Below the pieces are notes generated by a model. The model saw nothing but the letters and a program-made list of their open reading frames with translations. It was not told the DNA's origin and did not search any database. Below, one piece after another: positions 12,151 to 23,544 of a DNA stretch of 64,000 nt. Numbering within the stretch: the first letter of the stretch is position 1; every line of letters begins with the position of its first letter. The stretch spans positions 43,500,645 to 43,564,644 of the forward strand of contig NC_090281.1 of the NCBI RefSeq assembly GCF_037392515.1, given 5' to 3'. Both the position numbers and the translations under genes were made by a program. The DNA is from Haliotis asinina (taxonomy: Eukaryota > Mollusca > Gastropoda > Lepetellida > Haliotidae).

Positions 12151-14832
12151 GTACGTTCACCTTATTTACTTGTCCGTCTCTAGACACGCGTAGACGGCTT
12201 CCTGTAAACGTACGTTAACCTTATTTACTCGTCCGTCTCTAGACACGCGTAGACGGCTTCCTGTAAACGTACGTTAACCTTATTTACTCGTCCGTCTCTA
12301 GACACGTGTTTACAACTTCCTGCAAACGTACATTAACGTCATTTTCTCGTCCGATTCTAGACACGTGTTTACAACTTCCTGCAAACGTACATTAACGTCA
12401 TTTTCTCGTCCGTCTCTAGACACGTGTTTACAACTTCCTGCAAACGTACATTAACGTCATTTTCTCGTCCGATTCTAGACACGTGTTTACAACTTCCTGC
12501 AAACGTACATTAACGTCATTTTCTCGTCCGTCTCTAGACACGTGTTTACAACTTCCTGCAAACGTACATTAACGTCATTTTCTCGTCCGTCTCTAGACAC
12601 GTGTTTACAACTTCCTGCAAACGTACATTAACGTCATTTTCTCGTCCGTCTCTAGACACGTGTTTACAACTTCCTGCAAACGTACATTAACGTCATTTTC
12701 TCGTCCGTCTCTAGACACGTGTTTACAACTTCCTGCAAACGTACATTAACGTCATTTTCTCGTCCGTCTCTAGACACGTGTTTACAACTTCCTGCAAACG
12801 TACGATAACGCTATTTTCTCGTCCGTGTGATTACATCGGTTCACAGAAATGGATACAATACAGGGATTTTACATTGTTCATATTTGTCATCATACGGTGA
12901 CCCATACTGTACGCGAGGTCGCAGAACTTTTTTTTCTGGATAACTATTTAAGCATATTAACGTAGTGACTATTTTCGCCATTTCAGCAATGAAGTCTCGC
13001 GTCATCGGTGGGTCCTGCTCCCGGGACAGCGACTGTGACAGCCTCATGGAGGGGTCGGGATGCTACGGTGGAAAATGCTACTGTCGTCCACGTTTGTTGT
13101 ACTCACCATCAGCCGTGGCATGTATGCAATGTGAGTGATGGGTATACCTATACAGAAACAATACTGTTCAATATTTTTACCAAGTTCTCCGAGCGTCGTT
13201 TCACAAAATGGATATGATGAGTAAGTGAGTGAGCGAGTGATTGGGGTCCTGGTTTTATAACCATTTGTTTTGAGGCATTAATTATTGTTTTAAGGATACC
13301 TTCTTTATTTCATTATGTGTCTATTATATTTATTGAGTGAATATTGTTTTATCAAGTACACCAGCTATAAAGCAGTTGTCCAGATTAATTTACCATGTTT
13401 CACGATGCATTACGTTTGTCGCTGACGTGAAGATCCGGATTAAAACTGGTCTTCAACAACCCATGTCTGTCGTGAAAGGCATCTAACCGGATAGGGTGAT
13501 CAGGCTAGCTGAAGTGGTTGACACATGAAATCGCATCCCATTTGCGTAGCTCCATGTTCATGCTTCCGATCACTGGATTGTCTGGCCCAGACTAGATTAT
13601 TTACAGATCTCTCCCATGTAGCTGAAATATATCTTAGTGCATGTGAGTAAGTGAGTATGATTTTACGCCCGCTTCATACCATCATTCCAGCAATATCACA
13701 ACAGGAGACACCAGAATTGGGCTTCACACACTGTACCCACCCCGGGCGTGACGAGAGACCTCTTTAAGCACTAAGCGAAATCCCCTATTGTAGTAGTTGA
13801 GTGAATTAGTGAGTTACGTTTCAAAGACTGGGAGATCCAGAAATGGCCTTCACACAATATACTCAAGTGGGCAATGAAGCGTGATGACCAAAAGTCTTAA
13901 CATCTAGGTTACCCCACAGACTCCTATAGGCGACTTCTCTTGTCATTGATGGTGTGCATCCGAATGTGACGACCAATGGCCATACATATTGTATGTCAGG
14001 TGATGAACCCAGACGCATTGAAGCCATATGATGATAAAAAGTCAAAATACACGGGATAGAAGTTATCTTCAGTAACCCGTACTTGTCGTAAGATGAGGCT
14101 AACGGGTTCGGGTGATCAGGCTTGCTGACTTGGTTGACACATGTCATCGTATCCCAGTGGCCTAGATCGATTATTTACAGACCACCGCCATATAGCTAAA
14201 TATTGCTGAGTGCCGTGTAAAAATAAACTCACTCACTGTAAAAAACAGAAACTTTACTAGACTGCCGTCCTTAGCATGAATCTACTGAACATGTTTATGA
14301 TGACAGGCAAAAACCAATTCAGTGAGCCTGAACTTGGATCAAGTATGATCTTTATCCAGACATTTTGAAGGGATGTTTCGTATTTTTTTTTGCTGAAGGT
14401 ATGTACAAAAGTGCAGAATTGCGTCCCTTGATTGCATCAGAATCTGCTTGTTTGCTAGCTTGGTTTTCGATCTCCATACGATTTGTTTCATGGGATCTAT
14501 GCTCGTGTGATGAGTCAAACTGTGAATCGGAATTGAGTAGACCTTAGGTCATGACGTCACTGAAATAACGTTCGAACCCCTGTCATTTACGTTTCCAGGT
14601 TCAACCTTTGGCACGACCTTCAGTGTCTATCCAGATCATGGTGTAAAGGGGAACAATGACGTCAGGTTTTTCAAGGTTGCAGGGCTTGAAGAGTGCCAAA
14701 GGAGATGCTTAGCGATGAAGGAGAAACTATGCAGGTCCGTTGAATACACAGAAACAAGAGTCTCCGTGCTGGGTGTAAGTGCTGGGAAAACATGTTATGT
14801 TTCCTTCGCATCTCTGGAGGCCATGAGAAAAG
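11838..14832 (+). CDS. Secreted PAN/apple-domain protein with EB/EGF-like module (exons 1-3)
   Basis: Exons are 11838-12150, 12987-13130 and 14599-14832, all joined in phase 1 with GT-AG borders; the joins encode Thr105 and Cys153. Residues 1-20 form a signal peptide (LLVLFSVHQLVSV core). Residues about 25-104 hold six cysteines, including the cluster KCLLRCLRDGDC, in a PAN/apple-like arrangement. Residues about 115-147 are a compact Cys-rich module (C-SRDSDC-then-CYGGKCYC) like EB or EGF-type modules. Residues 153-230 form a second PAN-like domain with EECQRRCLAMKEKLC. By family analogy it is an extracellular adhesion or lectin-like protein; the ligand is unknown. The start is Met11838 because it begins the signal peptide; in-frame ATGs at 11781 and 11817 are alternatives. 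The 3' end is unresolved (see the candidate exon at 17243). Seen: exons and phases. Inferred: domain names. Confidence 0.78.
12139..12830. repeat. 59-bp minisatellite built from a 5' splice junction
   Basis: About 11.7 copies of a 59-base unit (cttcctgcaaacgtacatt, aacgtcattttctcgtcc, gtctctagacacgtgttta). The first unit is the real exon 1/intron 1 junction; later units retain cttcctgYaaacgtac, a copy of the exon end plus donor. The array grades from junction-like copies at its 5' end to a homogenised variant downstream. Confidence 0.97.
12987..13130 (+). CDS. PAN-protein exon 2: EB/EGF-like cysteine module
   Basis: Acceptor atttcag|CA and donor CAAT|gtgagtg, symmetric phase 1-1 like many shuffled extracellular modules. 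It encodes 47 full codons with seven cysteines, including CYGGKCYC. Confidence 0.8.
13425..13640 (-). repeat. SINE-like family B copy
   Basis: Reverse-complement landmarks: aacccatgtctgtcgtgaaag, ggttgacacatg, gatcactggattgtctgg, gattatttacag. Confidence 0.85.
13645..13866 (-). repeat. tRNA-derived SINE (family A) copies, degenerate
   Basis: Two adjoining fragments carry the family A body in reverse, with attccagcaatatcac, gacaccagaattgggcttc and cacacactgtaccca. The second, about 13800-13866, is more decayed. Confidence 0.75.
14045..14235 (-). repeat. SINE-like family B copy
   Basis: Runs from cttcagtaacccgtacttg through ttggttgacacatgtcatc to gattatttacagaccaccgcc and the tail aataaactcactcac. 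Confidence 0.88.
14599..14832 (+). CDS. PAN-protein exon 3: second PAN/apple-like domain
   Basis: Acceptor gtttccag|GT and donor AAAAG|gtaacc, phase 1-1. The 77 full codons include EECQRRCLAMKEKLC, RSVEYTE and KTCYVSF, the cysteine and aromatic spacing expected of PAN domains. A 37-bp minisatellite begins about 25 bases after the donor. Confidence 0.82.
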
Positions 14833-14857
14833 GTAACCTCATTGGTCCCGATAGTGA

Positions 14858-15205
14858 GTGGACCGTCAGTTTGCGAGACTGTCAGTGATTGCAGATGGCC
14901 CCACAGTCAACGGGGCTGTCAGTGACTGCAGATTTACACATAACCTACAGTCAGTGATTGCAGAAGGACCCTTAACCTACGGGACTGTCAGTGACTACAG
15001 ATGGATCCACAGTCAATGGTACTTTCAGTGTCTGCAGATGGACCCACAGCCTGCGGGAGTGTTAGTATTGCAGATGGACCCTCAGCAAGTGGGACTGTCA
15101 GTGATTGCAGATGGACCCATAGCCTGCGGGACTGTCAGTGATTGCAGATGGACCCTCAGCAAGTGGGACTGTCAGTGACTGCAGATTGACCCACAGCCTG
15201 CGTGG
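14858..15205. repeat. 37-38-bp minisatellite after PAN exon 3
   Basis: About nine copies of gggactgtcagtgattgcag plus atggacccacagcctgc. The frame 14858-15178 is open only because of the repeat. Confidence 0.93.
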
Positions 15206-15556
15206 CTGGTCTTGATGCTTGGAGAAGATCAAGAGGCAGACCACTGACAATGTTTCAAACTGTTTCAATACTGTGTCAGATTAATCTATGCTGATTGTCT
15301 CATCACTAGAAACTTTAAGATTATACCAGGCACTGCACTGCCTTGTACTGAATCATACCCCAAACCATGTAATCTCAATTTACACTAAACGCAACTGCAT
15401 CATGGAACGCTACGTTTGAAAGAATTAATGATCAGTTATTGATTTATTGCCTTGGCATTGTGATCTTTGATCCAGCAGATCACAGTTTACCAGCTGAAAC
15501 ATCTCAGGAGCTCTTCAGACTACACGAGGTGTTAACAAAGAATTGCAGTCTTGATT

Positions 15557-16186
15557 GTAGAGTTGAAGCGACTAATAATTGAAAGTACTCGGGTACTGAC
15601 ATGGAAGTACTCGTGTGTAGTCTTGTACTCGTCTTCTTCGAGACTGCGACGCCGAGAATGCGTCTTCCTGGTGTTTTGAACAGTAGGTACGCCTTTGCTT
15701 CATGTGGGAATTTTTAGCTGTTACGGTGTGTTATTTTTCAGAACTAATGATCCCACCTCACAACCCAAGTGTTATGCTAATGCGTACATTATATTTGGAG
15801 CCCATTGCGTAAGAAATAGGCAATGGACCCGTCCTTATGTAATCAACACCACGTAATATGTTGTGATTTAGCCTATAAACAGAAAAAGCTTGTATGACTC
15901 ACGTGACACTGTACAGGGGATGCAAAATCGTGATTGTGTTTTTGGTAAGGATAGGTGCCCTATAAAAAAAGAAGAAAATTACTTTAGTGATTTATTCTCA
16001 AACTATTAGTAATTGCATGATCTACTGGCATGAATTAATGACACTATACAAATTCAAATGTATTAATGGCAAGCAGACCGACACAACAACGCGTGGAGTG
16101 AGAACTGTACATGAGTAGAATGTTACTTTTCGCATAATTCCCCTCCCTGCCTCGTACCCGAGTAGCCGGGTACCCGTCTCAGCCCT
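15557..16186. mobile_element. Possible hAT-type MITE
   Basis: About 630 bases flanked by near-identical 8-mers (tcttgatt at 15549 and tctttatt at 16187). The ends are weakly inverted (agagttgaagcgacta against agggctgagacgggta) and each is followed by a gtactcgggtac-type motif. Eight-base target duplications suggest hAT. There is no transposase frame inside. Confidence 0.45.
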
Positions 16187-16509
16187 TCTTTATTGCTTAA
16201 GGTGCAGCTTGTGGAACAAGTTACAGAGTCCAGCTGTGACTCCAGTGGCAGGCGGCGAAATATAACCGACACTTGACAGTAGACAGCTGGATAGACGGGT
16301 CAGTGTGTCCGGCAACGGTGACCATAATGTTGCACAACCGGCCTCTTTGGGCAGACAGAATAATTCAGTCCAGTACGAAGTGCGTCAGTCAACACATATG
16401 CTGCCTCACAACTGACCAACAGGTAAAGGATATATACTGCATCGACTAGACACATGTACTGAGGTAATGCATAGAAACCAAGGGTCTGAGCAAACTTGTA
16501 ACCCGGTTC

Positions 16510-16790
16510 AGGACTGTGACTACCGCGGCTCTCTAAACAACGTGACCCATGTAGATCCAGGTTAGAATTGATCTTCAGTAGCCCATGCTTGCCGTTAAAG
16601 GCGGCTAACGCGATCGGGTGGTCAGACTGGCAGAATTCGTTGACACATGTCATCGTATCCCGATCGGTGCTCATGTTGTTGATCAGTGGATTGTCTATTC
16701 CGGACTCGATTTTCGATTATTTACAGGGCGTCGCGATATAGCTGGAATATCACTGAATGCTGCATAAGACTAAACTTACTCACCCACTCA
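16510..16790 (-). repeat. SINE-like family B copy
   Basis: Reverse landmarks include cttcagtagcccatgcttg, cgttgacacatgtcatc, gatcagtggattgtct and gattatttacagggcg, ending in the tail taaacttactcacccactca. Confidence 0.9.
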
Positions 16791-17022
16791 ATGCCACTTC
16801 CAAGTCGTGGTCCCCTGATACTTATATCGGACCCGTAGCAGTAATCGGAGTTAAATATCACGAAAACCGTCGGGGTGTTACGATTCACGTATACTCAGCA
16901 TATGCTTCTAAACTATTACCCCATGTATTAAAAAAGTGACTTTGCCGCTATGTAACAGGACCATTCCGCTCTGAATCGGAATGATGAATTCAGCACGTCC
17001 GATTTCTCTTATCTGAGGTCAC

Positions 17023-17024
<2 letters not shown>

Positions 17025-17053
<29 letters not shown>

Positions 17054-17100
17054 CACAGACACACACACACACACCACCCCCACCCCCACCCCCACCCCCA
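17025..17100. repeat. Compound microsatellite (ACAG)n-(AC)n-(CCCCA)n
   Basis: Three adjoining simple repeats with sharp borders. Confidence 0.97.
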
Positions 17101-17242
17101 TCCAACAATTGCTGGGATCGGGTGTTCTTTTCCACACAACCGAGAAATAAACTCTTTAACGTTCAACATATCGGTATTTTATCATAATATATCAGTTAGA
17201 CTCTGAACGAAATAGTGCATAGTTGTTTCTTTCAAATTCAAG

Positions 17243-17277
17243 ACTCTGTTGGCTGCGATGTCCCGTCCTCATGCTAG
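17243..17277 (+). CDS. Candidate terminal exon of the PAN protein
   Basis: Acceptor tttcaaattcaag|AC after a T-rich tract. Joined in phase 1 to exon 3 it adds DSVGCDVPSSC and a TAG stop, supplying two cysteines that could close the PAN domain. It is only 35 bases long and 2.4 kb away, so chance is a serious alternative. No AATAAA lies close downstream. Confidence 0.35.
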
Positions 17278-17504
17278 AAATTGGACCTCTCTCGCTACCT
17301 GGAATATAACACAGGACATGATTAACATTAGTGCCACTCTCTCACTCGCACACTAGTCGTTTATGATATTTATGCTAAACTAACTGCGACACCAAGAGAG
17401 GACAAACGACTTTCCTCTTGGCGTTTTAGCAATAGTTCACAAGTTCTGAAAAATGACTACTGGTATGCATATGTATACACTGTATACACAAACACTGTTT
17501 TTGT

Positions 17505-17600
17505 TAAACTCCGCACTCAGCAATATTCCAGCTAAATGGTGATGATGTGCAATCGGCTTTAATCCAGACAATCCAGAGATCAACAACATGAACATTGACA
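17505..17600 (+). repeat. SINE-like family B fragment
   Basis: actcagcaatattccagct, then gacaatccagagatcaacaa and catgaac. Confidence 0.75.
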
Positions 17601-17924
17601 TATACAAGTGTTAAATGTATTTTCAAAGAGTGGGCCAATGATTAATAACAACGTTAAGAAATGTCATTTCATTCCTAGTGTGTGACTGATTTATCAGTTT
17701 GATGTAGGAAGAAACCGGAAGTGCTGTAGGGCTTCACTGTGTGATATCCGAGAGCACGGATGTGCAGTTAACAAACCTTGAAAAAGAATCACAGAGAATC
17801 AAGGATTCAAACCCAAGAACATACGAGTTTCACAGGATACAACTCTGTAAGGCGCATTGAGGCGACTTGTAGCCCCTCGATTCGACAGACTGATTCAACA
17901 GACTGATCCACTAGATGGAAAGAG

Positions 17925-18065
17925 TGAGTGAATTTAGTTTTAAGTCGCCTTTACCAATATTCCAGCAATGTCATATCGGAGACACCAAAAATGGGCTTTA
18001 CACATGGTATCCTTGCAACGAATCTAACCCGGGTCTTCGGCTAAAGATTCAACAAGGCTTCCCCA
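17925..18065 (-). repeat. tRNA-derived SINE (family A)
   Basis: Reverse copy: gtgagtgaatttagtttta, then aatattccagcaatgtcat, gacaccaaaaatgggcttta and cgggtcttcggc. Confidence 0.85.
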
Positions 18066-18374
18066 CCGCCCCTCAGCAGAGTATCAGTGAATAAGGTTGA
18101 ACACAACTGCTTGCACTTGTCACAATCAACTTTACATACAGGAGAGTACACACTTTTAGTGTGGGCTGCAGTATGATGAAGTACATTTACAAACAAATAC
18201 GTGTATTCAATAGGTACAACAAATCACCAAGAGATTCAGCAAATAAATACTCCGAGTGTGAGATAAGATTATTTTCTGCGTCCTTTGACAATAAATATTT
18301 GATCAATGATTTATTCACTTCATCAGGCACTGTCATTATGCCTACTGTCATTGTCAGTAACAGCAGAAATTTCA

Positions 18375-18470
18375 ATAGAGCAATGTATGTGAAATGACAA
18401 TAGAGCAAAGTATGGGAAATGACAATAGAGCAATGTTTCAAAAATGGCAATAGAGCAATATATGTGAAAT
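18375..18470. repeat. About 25-bp tandem repeat
   Basis: Four copies based on gaaatgacaatagagcaatg, starting about 20 bases beyond the donor side of the candidate minus-strand exon at 18492-18765. Confidence 0.85.
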
Positions 18471-18491
18471 AGGTAGATAAATGACGAGTAC

Positions 18492-18765
18492 CTATGTCAA
18501 AGTTGTCAGTATGAGGAAACAATGATGAGGATGTCATCGTGTAGTCAACAAAACCTCCATTGAGGGTGACACAAGTAAACTCCCTGGACTTATCTTCATG
18601 GAGTCGACCGTTCAGAGTGTTCATCCCAAATGTACCACACAGCTGAGCAGGTTCCATGCAAAATATTATTATACTGTTCGGATGCTTATCGGTTTGAAAG
18701 GAGCGTGTCTTATTGTCATCTCTGCAGACAGCCCAGATACATGGACGGTTATTCGCTTCAGGTAG
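18492..18765 (-). CDS. Candidate exon, unknown function
   Basis: Minus-strand frame with acceptor caacag|CTACC and donor ACATAG|gtactc, 91 codons plus one base. It has five cysteines (PCIWAVC, FCMEPAQLCGTF, FTCVTLNGG) and ends PHTDNFDI. It lies downstream of the IgGFc-binding-like gene on the same strand, but its phase 0 acceptor does not match that gene's phase 1 donor. Another exon would have to lie between, or this belongs to a different gene. No family recognised. Confidence 0.3.
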
Positions 18766-18859
18766 CTGTTGATAGGAACGAAATATGCACAATAGTAATG
18801 GCTGGGAAACACTTAAACCAAAAAAATCAATATACGATATTAGAAGCAAAACATTGTAA

Positions 18860-19075
18860 AATTAGACCTTAAGTGATATCGTGTTAGACCTTGAGGGATA
18901 TCATAAGATAAACCATGAATCATGTCATAAGTTACACCTTGAGTCATATCATAATTACACCTTCAGTTAAGCCTTGAGCGATATCATAAGTTACACCTTG
19001 AGGGATATCATGAATTAAACCTGGAGCGATATCATAATAAAAGCTTGTGCGATATCATGAGTTAACCTTAAGTGA
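18860..19075. repeat. Degenerate tandem repeat of gatatcataagttacacc
   Basis: About eight or nine copies of a roughly 24-base unit containing ccttgaggGATATCat, with variable spacing. Confidence 0.85.
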
Positions 19076-19126
19076 TACAAGGATTAAGATCTTACCTGAT
19101 ACCATAAGTAGGTCCTTATAAGCATT

Positions 19127-19196
19127 AAACTATAAACAGGAAACTATAAACAGGAAACTATAAACAGGAAACTATAAACAGGAAACTATAAGCAGG
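19127..19196. repeat. 14-bp tandem repeat
   Basis: Five copies of aaactataaacagg, the last with one change. Confidence 0.97.
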
Positions 19197-19556
19197 ACGA
19201 GTTAGCATTCACATTTTTCTGAGCATTGTGCTAAGTAATAAAATGTACACAGTACTTACGTATCAGAAATGTCTGACGCTGGAATACTAAGATGTTGTCT
19301 CAAAACAGAAAATGCAAGACTGACATATTAACTGAAAACTCTTCTTCGATGTTTTGATGAATACAGTTAGCGCAGAATTCTTAATAATGCATAAGAATGT
19401 TGTTGTAGGTGTTTTCACGATTTATTAAATCATTCTATTAATTTTAAAATCAGCAAGTATTTTCAAATGTATTTTTATGAAGTTAAACGCTGAAACTAGC
19501 CGAAACGTCGACCGATTTCAGTAAGATAAGTTGTATGCAGAGCAACGGAAGTTCAT

Positions 19557-19735
19557 TTCTGTCGTACAGACCCTGAAGCAAATATATCCAAGAAGCCCAT
19601 GCAAGTCTAGATTGCCCTAGCATCTGAAAATAAAGGAAGTCTCAGAGCTCCATTTCATTATATTAGATTTTTTTTATATGAACATTTTTCAGTAAAATAT
19701 GTTCATTTCATTTTAGTTGTTAGTCTACAGAAGCC
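19557..19735. repeat. Dispersed repeat family C copy
   Basis: Starts with the small palindrome-like ctgtcgtacagacc, then agcccatgcaagtctag, tccatttcattatatta and gttagtcta. Related copies lie at 41452-41642 and 54368-54565, with a fragment near 43555. Confidence 0.85.
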
Positions 19736-20069
19736 AACAGCAAAGCAAATTAATGAGTGGGCACACATTAAGGAAGGGTAGGAATGGTAAATATACTTGA
19801 GTGGATAAATACATACAAACGAATAAATTGAATTTTTAAGGTATTATTCTTATGCAAAACTAACAATAAAATAAGTAAACATATGTGAAATGTAACAAAG
19901 ATACCTTCTACTAATATGACGAAAAGAATAACGAATTTATTGATAACGAATATATTTATTGAAGCAAGCATGTGATACAGGCATAGCATTAGAATGAAAA
20001 TCGTCGTGTGAACGTTACTGGCAGGTAGTATGACGCAACGTGGAACAGGATGAGCATTCGCCAGAGGAA

Positions 20070-20235
20070 CATTCACAGACACACAGACACACAGACAGAC
20101 ACAGACACAGGCACACACATACAAAGACACACATATCCAAACACACACAGAGACAGACACATACACGGACACACGCATAGACAGACACACATATAGACAG
20201 ACACGTACACAGACACACGTACACAGACACACGAC
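20070..20235. repeat. CA-rich/ACAGAC microsatellite
   Basis: Imperfect (ACACAGAC)n. It produces spurious Cys/Val frames on the minus strand. Confidence 0.95.
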
Positions 20236-20602
20236 ACATAAATGCAGCATCAGTCACTTCCTCAGTCGCTTATCATTTCATCATCTCCCGATGAGAACAG
20301 TAATTTAACTCTAGTCACCGATATGTTATCCTTTTCAAACTCACGACATACATGTGTACATAATAACATTCACATACGATGTGCAACCAGAGAAATTATG
20401 AGTTAAAGATTATAACAGGCGGGCCTTATTTCACATTTGCGAGTGGAACTTTTCTTTTGGATTCAAGAATTGTAGAATTATTTATTTTACCATGAGTAAG
20501 TATAAGCTATATACTTAAGAAAGGACTGATTTTCTGAATTGGTCATTTAAGGCGTCATCAATTGTTTGCTCGTATCTTTGTTCGTATTTGAAATTATTTT
20601 AC

Positions 20603-21826
20603 CTTTTGATGATGACGTCAGCAAATTCGGTGATGTGTCTGCGAAAGAGGTCGACGATGTTGTGACAGCCTGTGGTGGTGCTGTGGATGTCAATGCTGCA
20701 TCTTCAAAAGGGAAGTGATATCCCCCAGTGTACAGATGGACGTCAGAGAAGACATACACGACCAATCCACCCATGGACGTGATGGAAAATGAGGAGGACG
20801 GAAAGAAAGATGTATTCAAGGTTCCAATACTGTAACTGGAATTCTGAACCATTTTCCACTGAACAGACATCGTACCTCCAAGTGCAGTCGCTAAAACGGT
20901 ACTTGTGGTGTCCTCTGCAACAACCTTTAAATACTCTCCTTCTAGCGGCAAATACGTTCTCCGGGGTAGAAGTGATACAGGCGGAACGACACAAAACCCT
21001 TTCGAAGAAAGTTCGCCTCCTCTACATAATGTCAAAAGAACTGGCTTGGACGCATTGACAATCAGTGCGCCATCCGAATATAATCCACCGAGAGAAAACG
21101 ACCTCGTAAATGAAAGAGAAAGCACTAGTCCTCCTTTGATGTCGATGCTGGTTACATTAGACACGCTTGTGAATATCACAGTATTTTGATTCGCATTCTC
21201 GCGTTGAGGAATGACGTAAACTTTACCGAGATGTTTCACAGGTAAAAGCTGGTCGTACGTTGATATAATACCACTGGACCTTGTACCTGCATAAACGGCT
21301 ATTGGATCTCCCGAGGTGATCCACGTACCTGTGAGGTCAGTATCACTGTGCAGTGTAAATGTCTGATATTCACCCAAGTTCAGACTTAGCATTTCTTCAT
21401 TATTATAAGTCAAACCGCTGATGGTGATATTGGTCTGTGCTTTAAAGGTAATATGGACAGTTGTCTCATGTCCATGTGTAGCTATTGTCAGTACTGTAGT
21501 CGTATTGACGAAACCATGACAGTTTGAGAACACATAGTGCCGTCCTAAGGCGGGGATCGGGAGAGGGGTGTAAGCATCGTTGGCATCTCGGCCGTACACC
21601 CTCATGGCGGAGTTGTCGCTGACACTGACGATGAAGGATTTGTTCTCCGTTCCTGACACCACAGCCATGTTGGCATCGACGTTTAGGGAGTTGGAAGACC
21701 ATGGAGGTGATGAATACTCAAGTGGCGGTTGGCCGGGGTAGGTGATGGAGTAGGTGCCCCACTGACTCCCAGACACAGCTTGAATATGGAAGTCTGGGCT
21801 TGGAGAGGTCATCAAATAGTCTGTAC
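20603..21826 (-). CDS. IgGFc-binding-like gene exon 2 (domain exon)
   Basis: Acceptor ctttaag|GTACAGAC; 407 full codons with no stop, much longer than other exons here. Contains the whole IgGFc-binding N-terminal domain. Confidence 0.88.
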
Positions 21827-22368
21827 CTTAAAGAATTCAAACACACAAGTCAAAACTATTTACGTGAACATACATACAACTCAATAAACGTGAACAACAT
21901 ATTATCATTACAGTCGACGTCCTTGTTATAGATATCAAATATGCTGTAAATTGGGACTTAAAACGTTTCAAATAGCCCCCGAAGCACACCGCTTCGCCTG
22001 TAGAGCTACAATAAACAGGATAAAACGATAGCACCATCTTGTTTCAATCACACCCTGCAGGAACAGCTCACAACCTCCACTATCAGGAACAAAACGGCCA
22101 CACGGGTACAACCCCAGACTACACCAAACAAGAACACCCCAGGATTACATCTGCCAGAAACACTCCAATACCTAACCTCCTTTTCCCTCCGTCAAATCCT
22201 AACAGGGATTATTTATCATATTCTTGAAACGTATTGTGAATAAATGACTATATTCGGAAGACAAGAAGATGTAGCAAGATTAATGGTATGACAACGCTTA
22301 CCCTCGGCAAGGCAGAACGACAGCAAACAACAGATGAAGGTAGAATCTTTAACTCCAACAGTCGTCAT
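20603..22368 (-). CDS. Secreted protein with IgGFc-binding-protein N-terminal domain (3' incomplete)
   Basis: Two exons on the minus strand, 22368-22302 and 21826-20603, joined in phase 1 across a 475-base intron. The join reads AE-GTDYLM, the usual opening of this domain (Pfam IgGFc_binding, found in mucin-associated FCGBP and many invertebrate proteins). Residues 1-21 are a signal peptide (FICCLLSFCLA). Residues 23 to about 400 form the domain, with LLPVKHLGKVYVIP and AGTRSSG typical of the family and many N-glycosylation sites. The tail is Ser/Thr-rich and mucin-like. A good donor (AAAAG|gtaaaa) lies at 20602-20601; without splicing the frame stops at 20547. It is probably a mucus or innate-immune surface protein, inferred from the family. 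Further 3' exons were not found with certainty. Confidence 0.87.
22302..22368 (-). CDS. IgGFc-binding-like gene exon 1 (signal peptide)
   Basis: Starts ATG ACG ACT GTT and ends GCCGAGG|gtaagc in phase 1. It encodes 22 residues, almost entirely the secretion signal, and would be missed by length-based gene calling. Confidence 0.85.
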
Positions 22369-23519
22369 TGTCTGCTCATTCCCACAACACAAGGGATGGC
22401 AGGCAGGAAAACCACCCTAGCTTTTGATGGGGTGTAGTTATGGTCTCTGAGCAGGAAAAGATAAAGATTGTGTAGAACTGTATTAAGAACTTTGTCATTG
22501 TAATGGAGGGGCTGTATACCAGGAAGTAACTATGCTAGCAGTGCTCTCCTTACGTTTGATTGGCTGGCCAAGCTTTTACTTGTAATTGTTTCCATAAACC
22601 GTAATTGATTTTACAACATTTTCCTGGTAAGAGAAAGAACGGCTTTGACTGTGTTTGGCAGCAATGATCAATGCTGATAAAATACGTTTACACACAGCTA
22701 GGTCACAATTCTAACCAATCCTCATTCTCAGGTTCATGCCACAAGGCAGAGGTACTAGAGATTATAGCTTTCCCCAAGAATTTCCTTGGATCCCAAAGAT
22801 CAGAAATCACAGAAAAGAAATGAGCGAATTATCTTTTTATGTTTCGTATTATGTAATTTATTTTGTTCCCTTGCATTAAACATAGTGGCACATGTATATA
22901 GTTATATATAAACAAAAGGTGGCAAGATGACCAACATTTAGTGAATTGGTTAAGATGTCCGTAGATTTTTGCTATGTAAGCAATAAAAATAAGTAACAAA
23001 ATATTATGAATTCATCCTGAGTGAGAACGGAGGACTAGGAAGCATTTCTGCCTTCATTTGAAACATTGGTATCGATTGTCCAGTGTGTTTTATCTCTACA
23101 CTTTTACCATAAATACCGAACATATTTGCTTCATATGTTCAGGGATACTCTATAACAATATATAGGCTCCCTGATATGTTTGACGTAACTGTTGTTCATG
23201 TAACCCACGTGACAGCAATTTGATTGGCCGACTATAAACAGCGCTTTGTCATTCGAGTCGCTAGTTGAAAGTAGGCTTATGGATATATTTATAATTTGAG
23301 GATAACCTGTGAATAGTTTTGATAATCCGGGATGGAAATAAGTTTACTGTGACTGGCAACCGGTGGCACAGTTACTAGTGTGAGATGTCCAGCATTATAG
23401 GCGGATACGGGATAGGGTGCGCACCCCACCCCACCCCCACTTTTTTTGCCCTGAAATTTTTTCTTAAACGACCATTGAAACTTGAAACAACGGTGAAACT
23501 GACGTATGCCCATTGTGCT
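22369..23519. other. Upstream region of the IgGFc-binding-like gene
   Basis: No repeat family or coding exon recognised. No convincing TATA box was identified upstream of the minus-strand start at 22368. Confidence 0.4.
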
Positions 23520-23544
23520 CCCCCCCCCCCCCCCCCCCCCCCCC
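23520..23544. repeat. Poly-C tract
   Basis: About 25 uninterrupted C (poly-G on the other strand). Length is prone to sequencing error. Confidence 0.97.

Noticed and set aside
19768..20257. Cys/Val-rich minus-strand frames
   Set aside because: Produced by a CA/GT-rich microsatellite.
20547..20602. Extension of the IgGFc-binding-like protein to the stop at 20547
   Set aside because: The last residues (GKIISNTNKDTSKQL) follow a good donor and look like intron read-through; kept only as an alternative.
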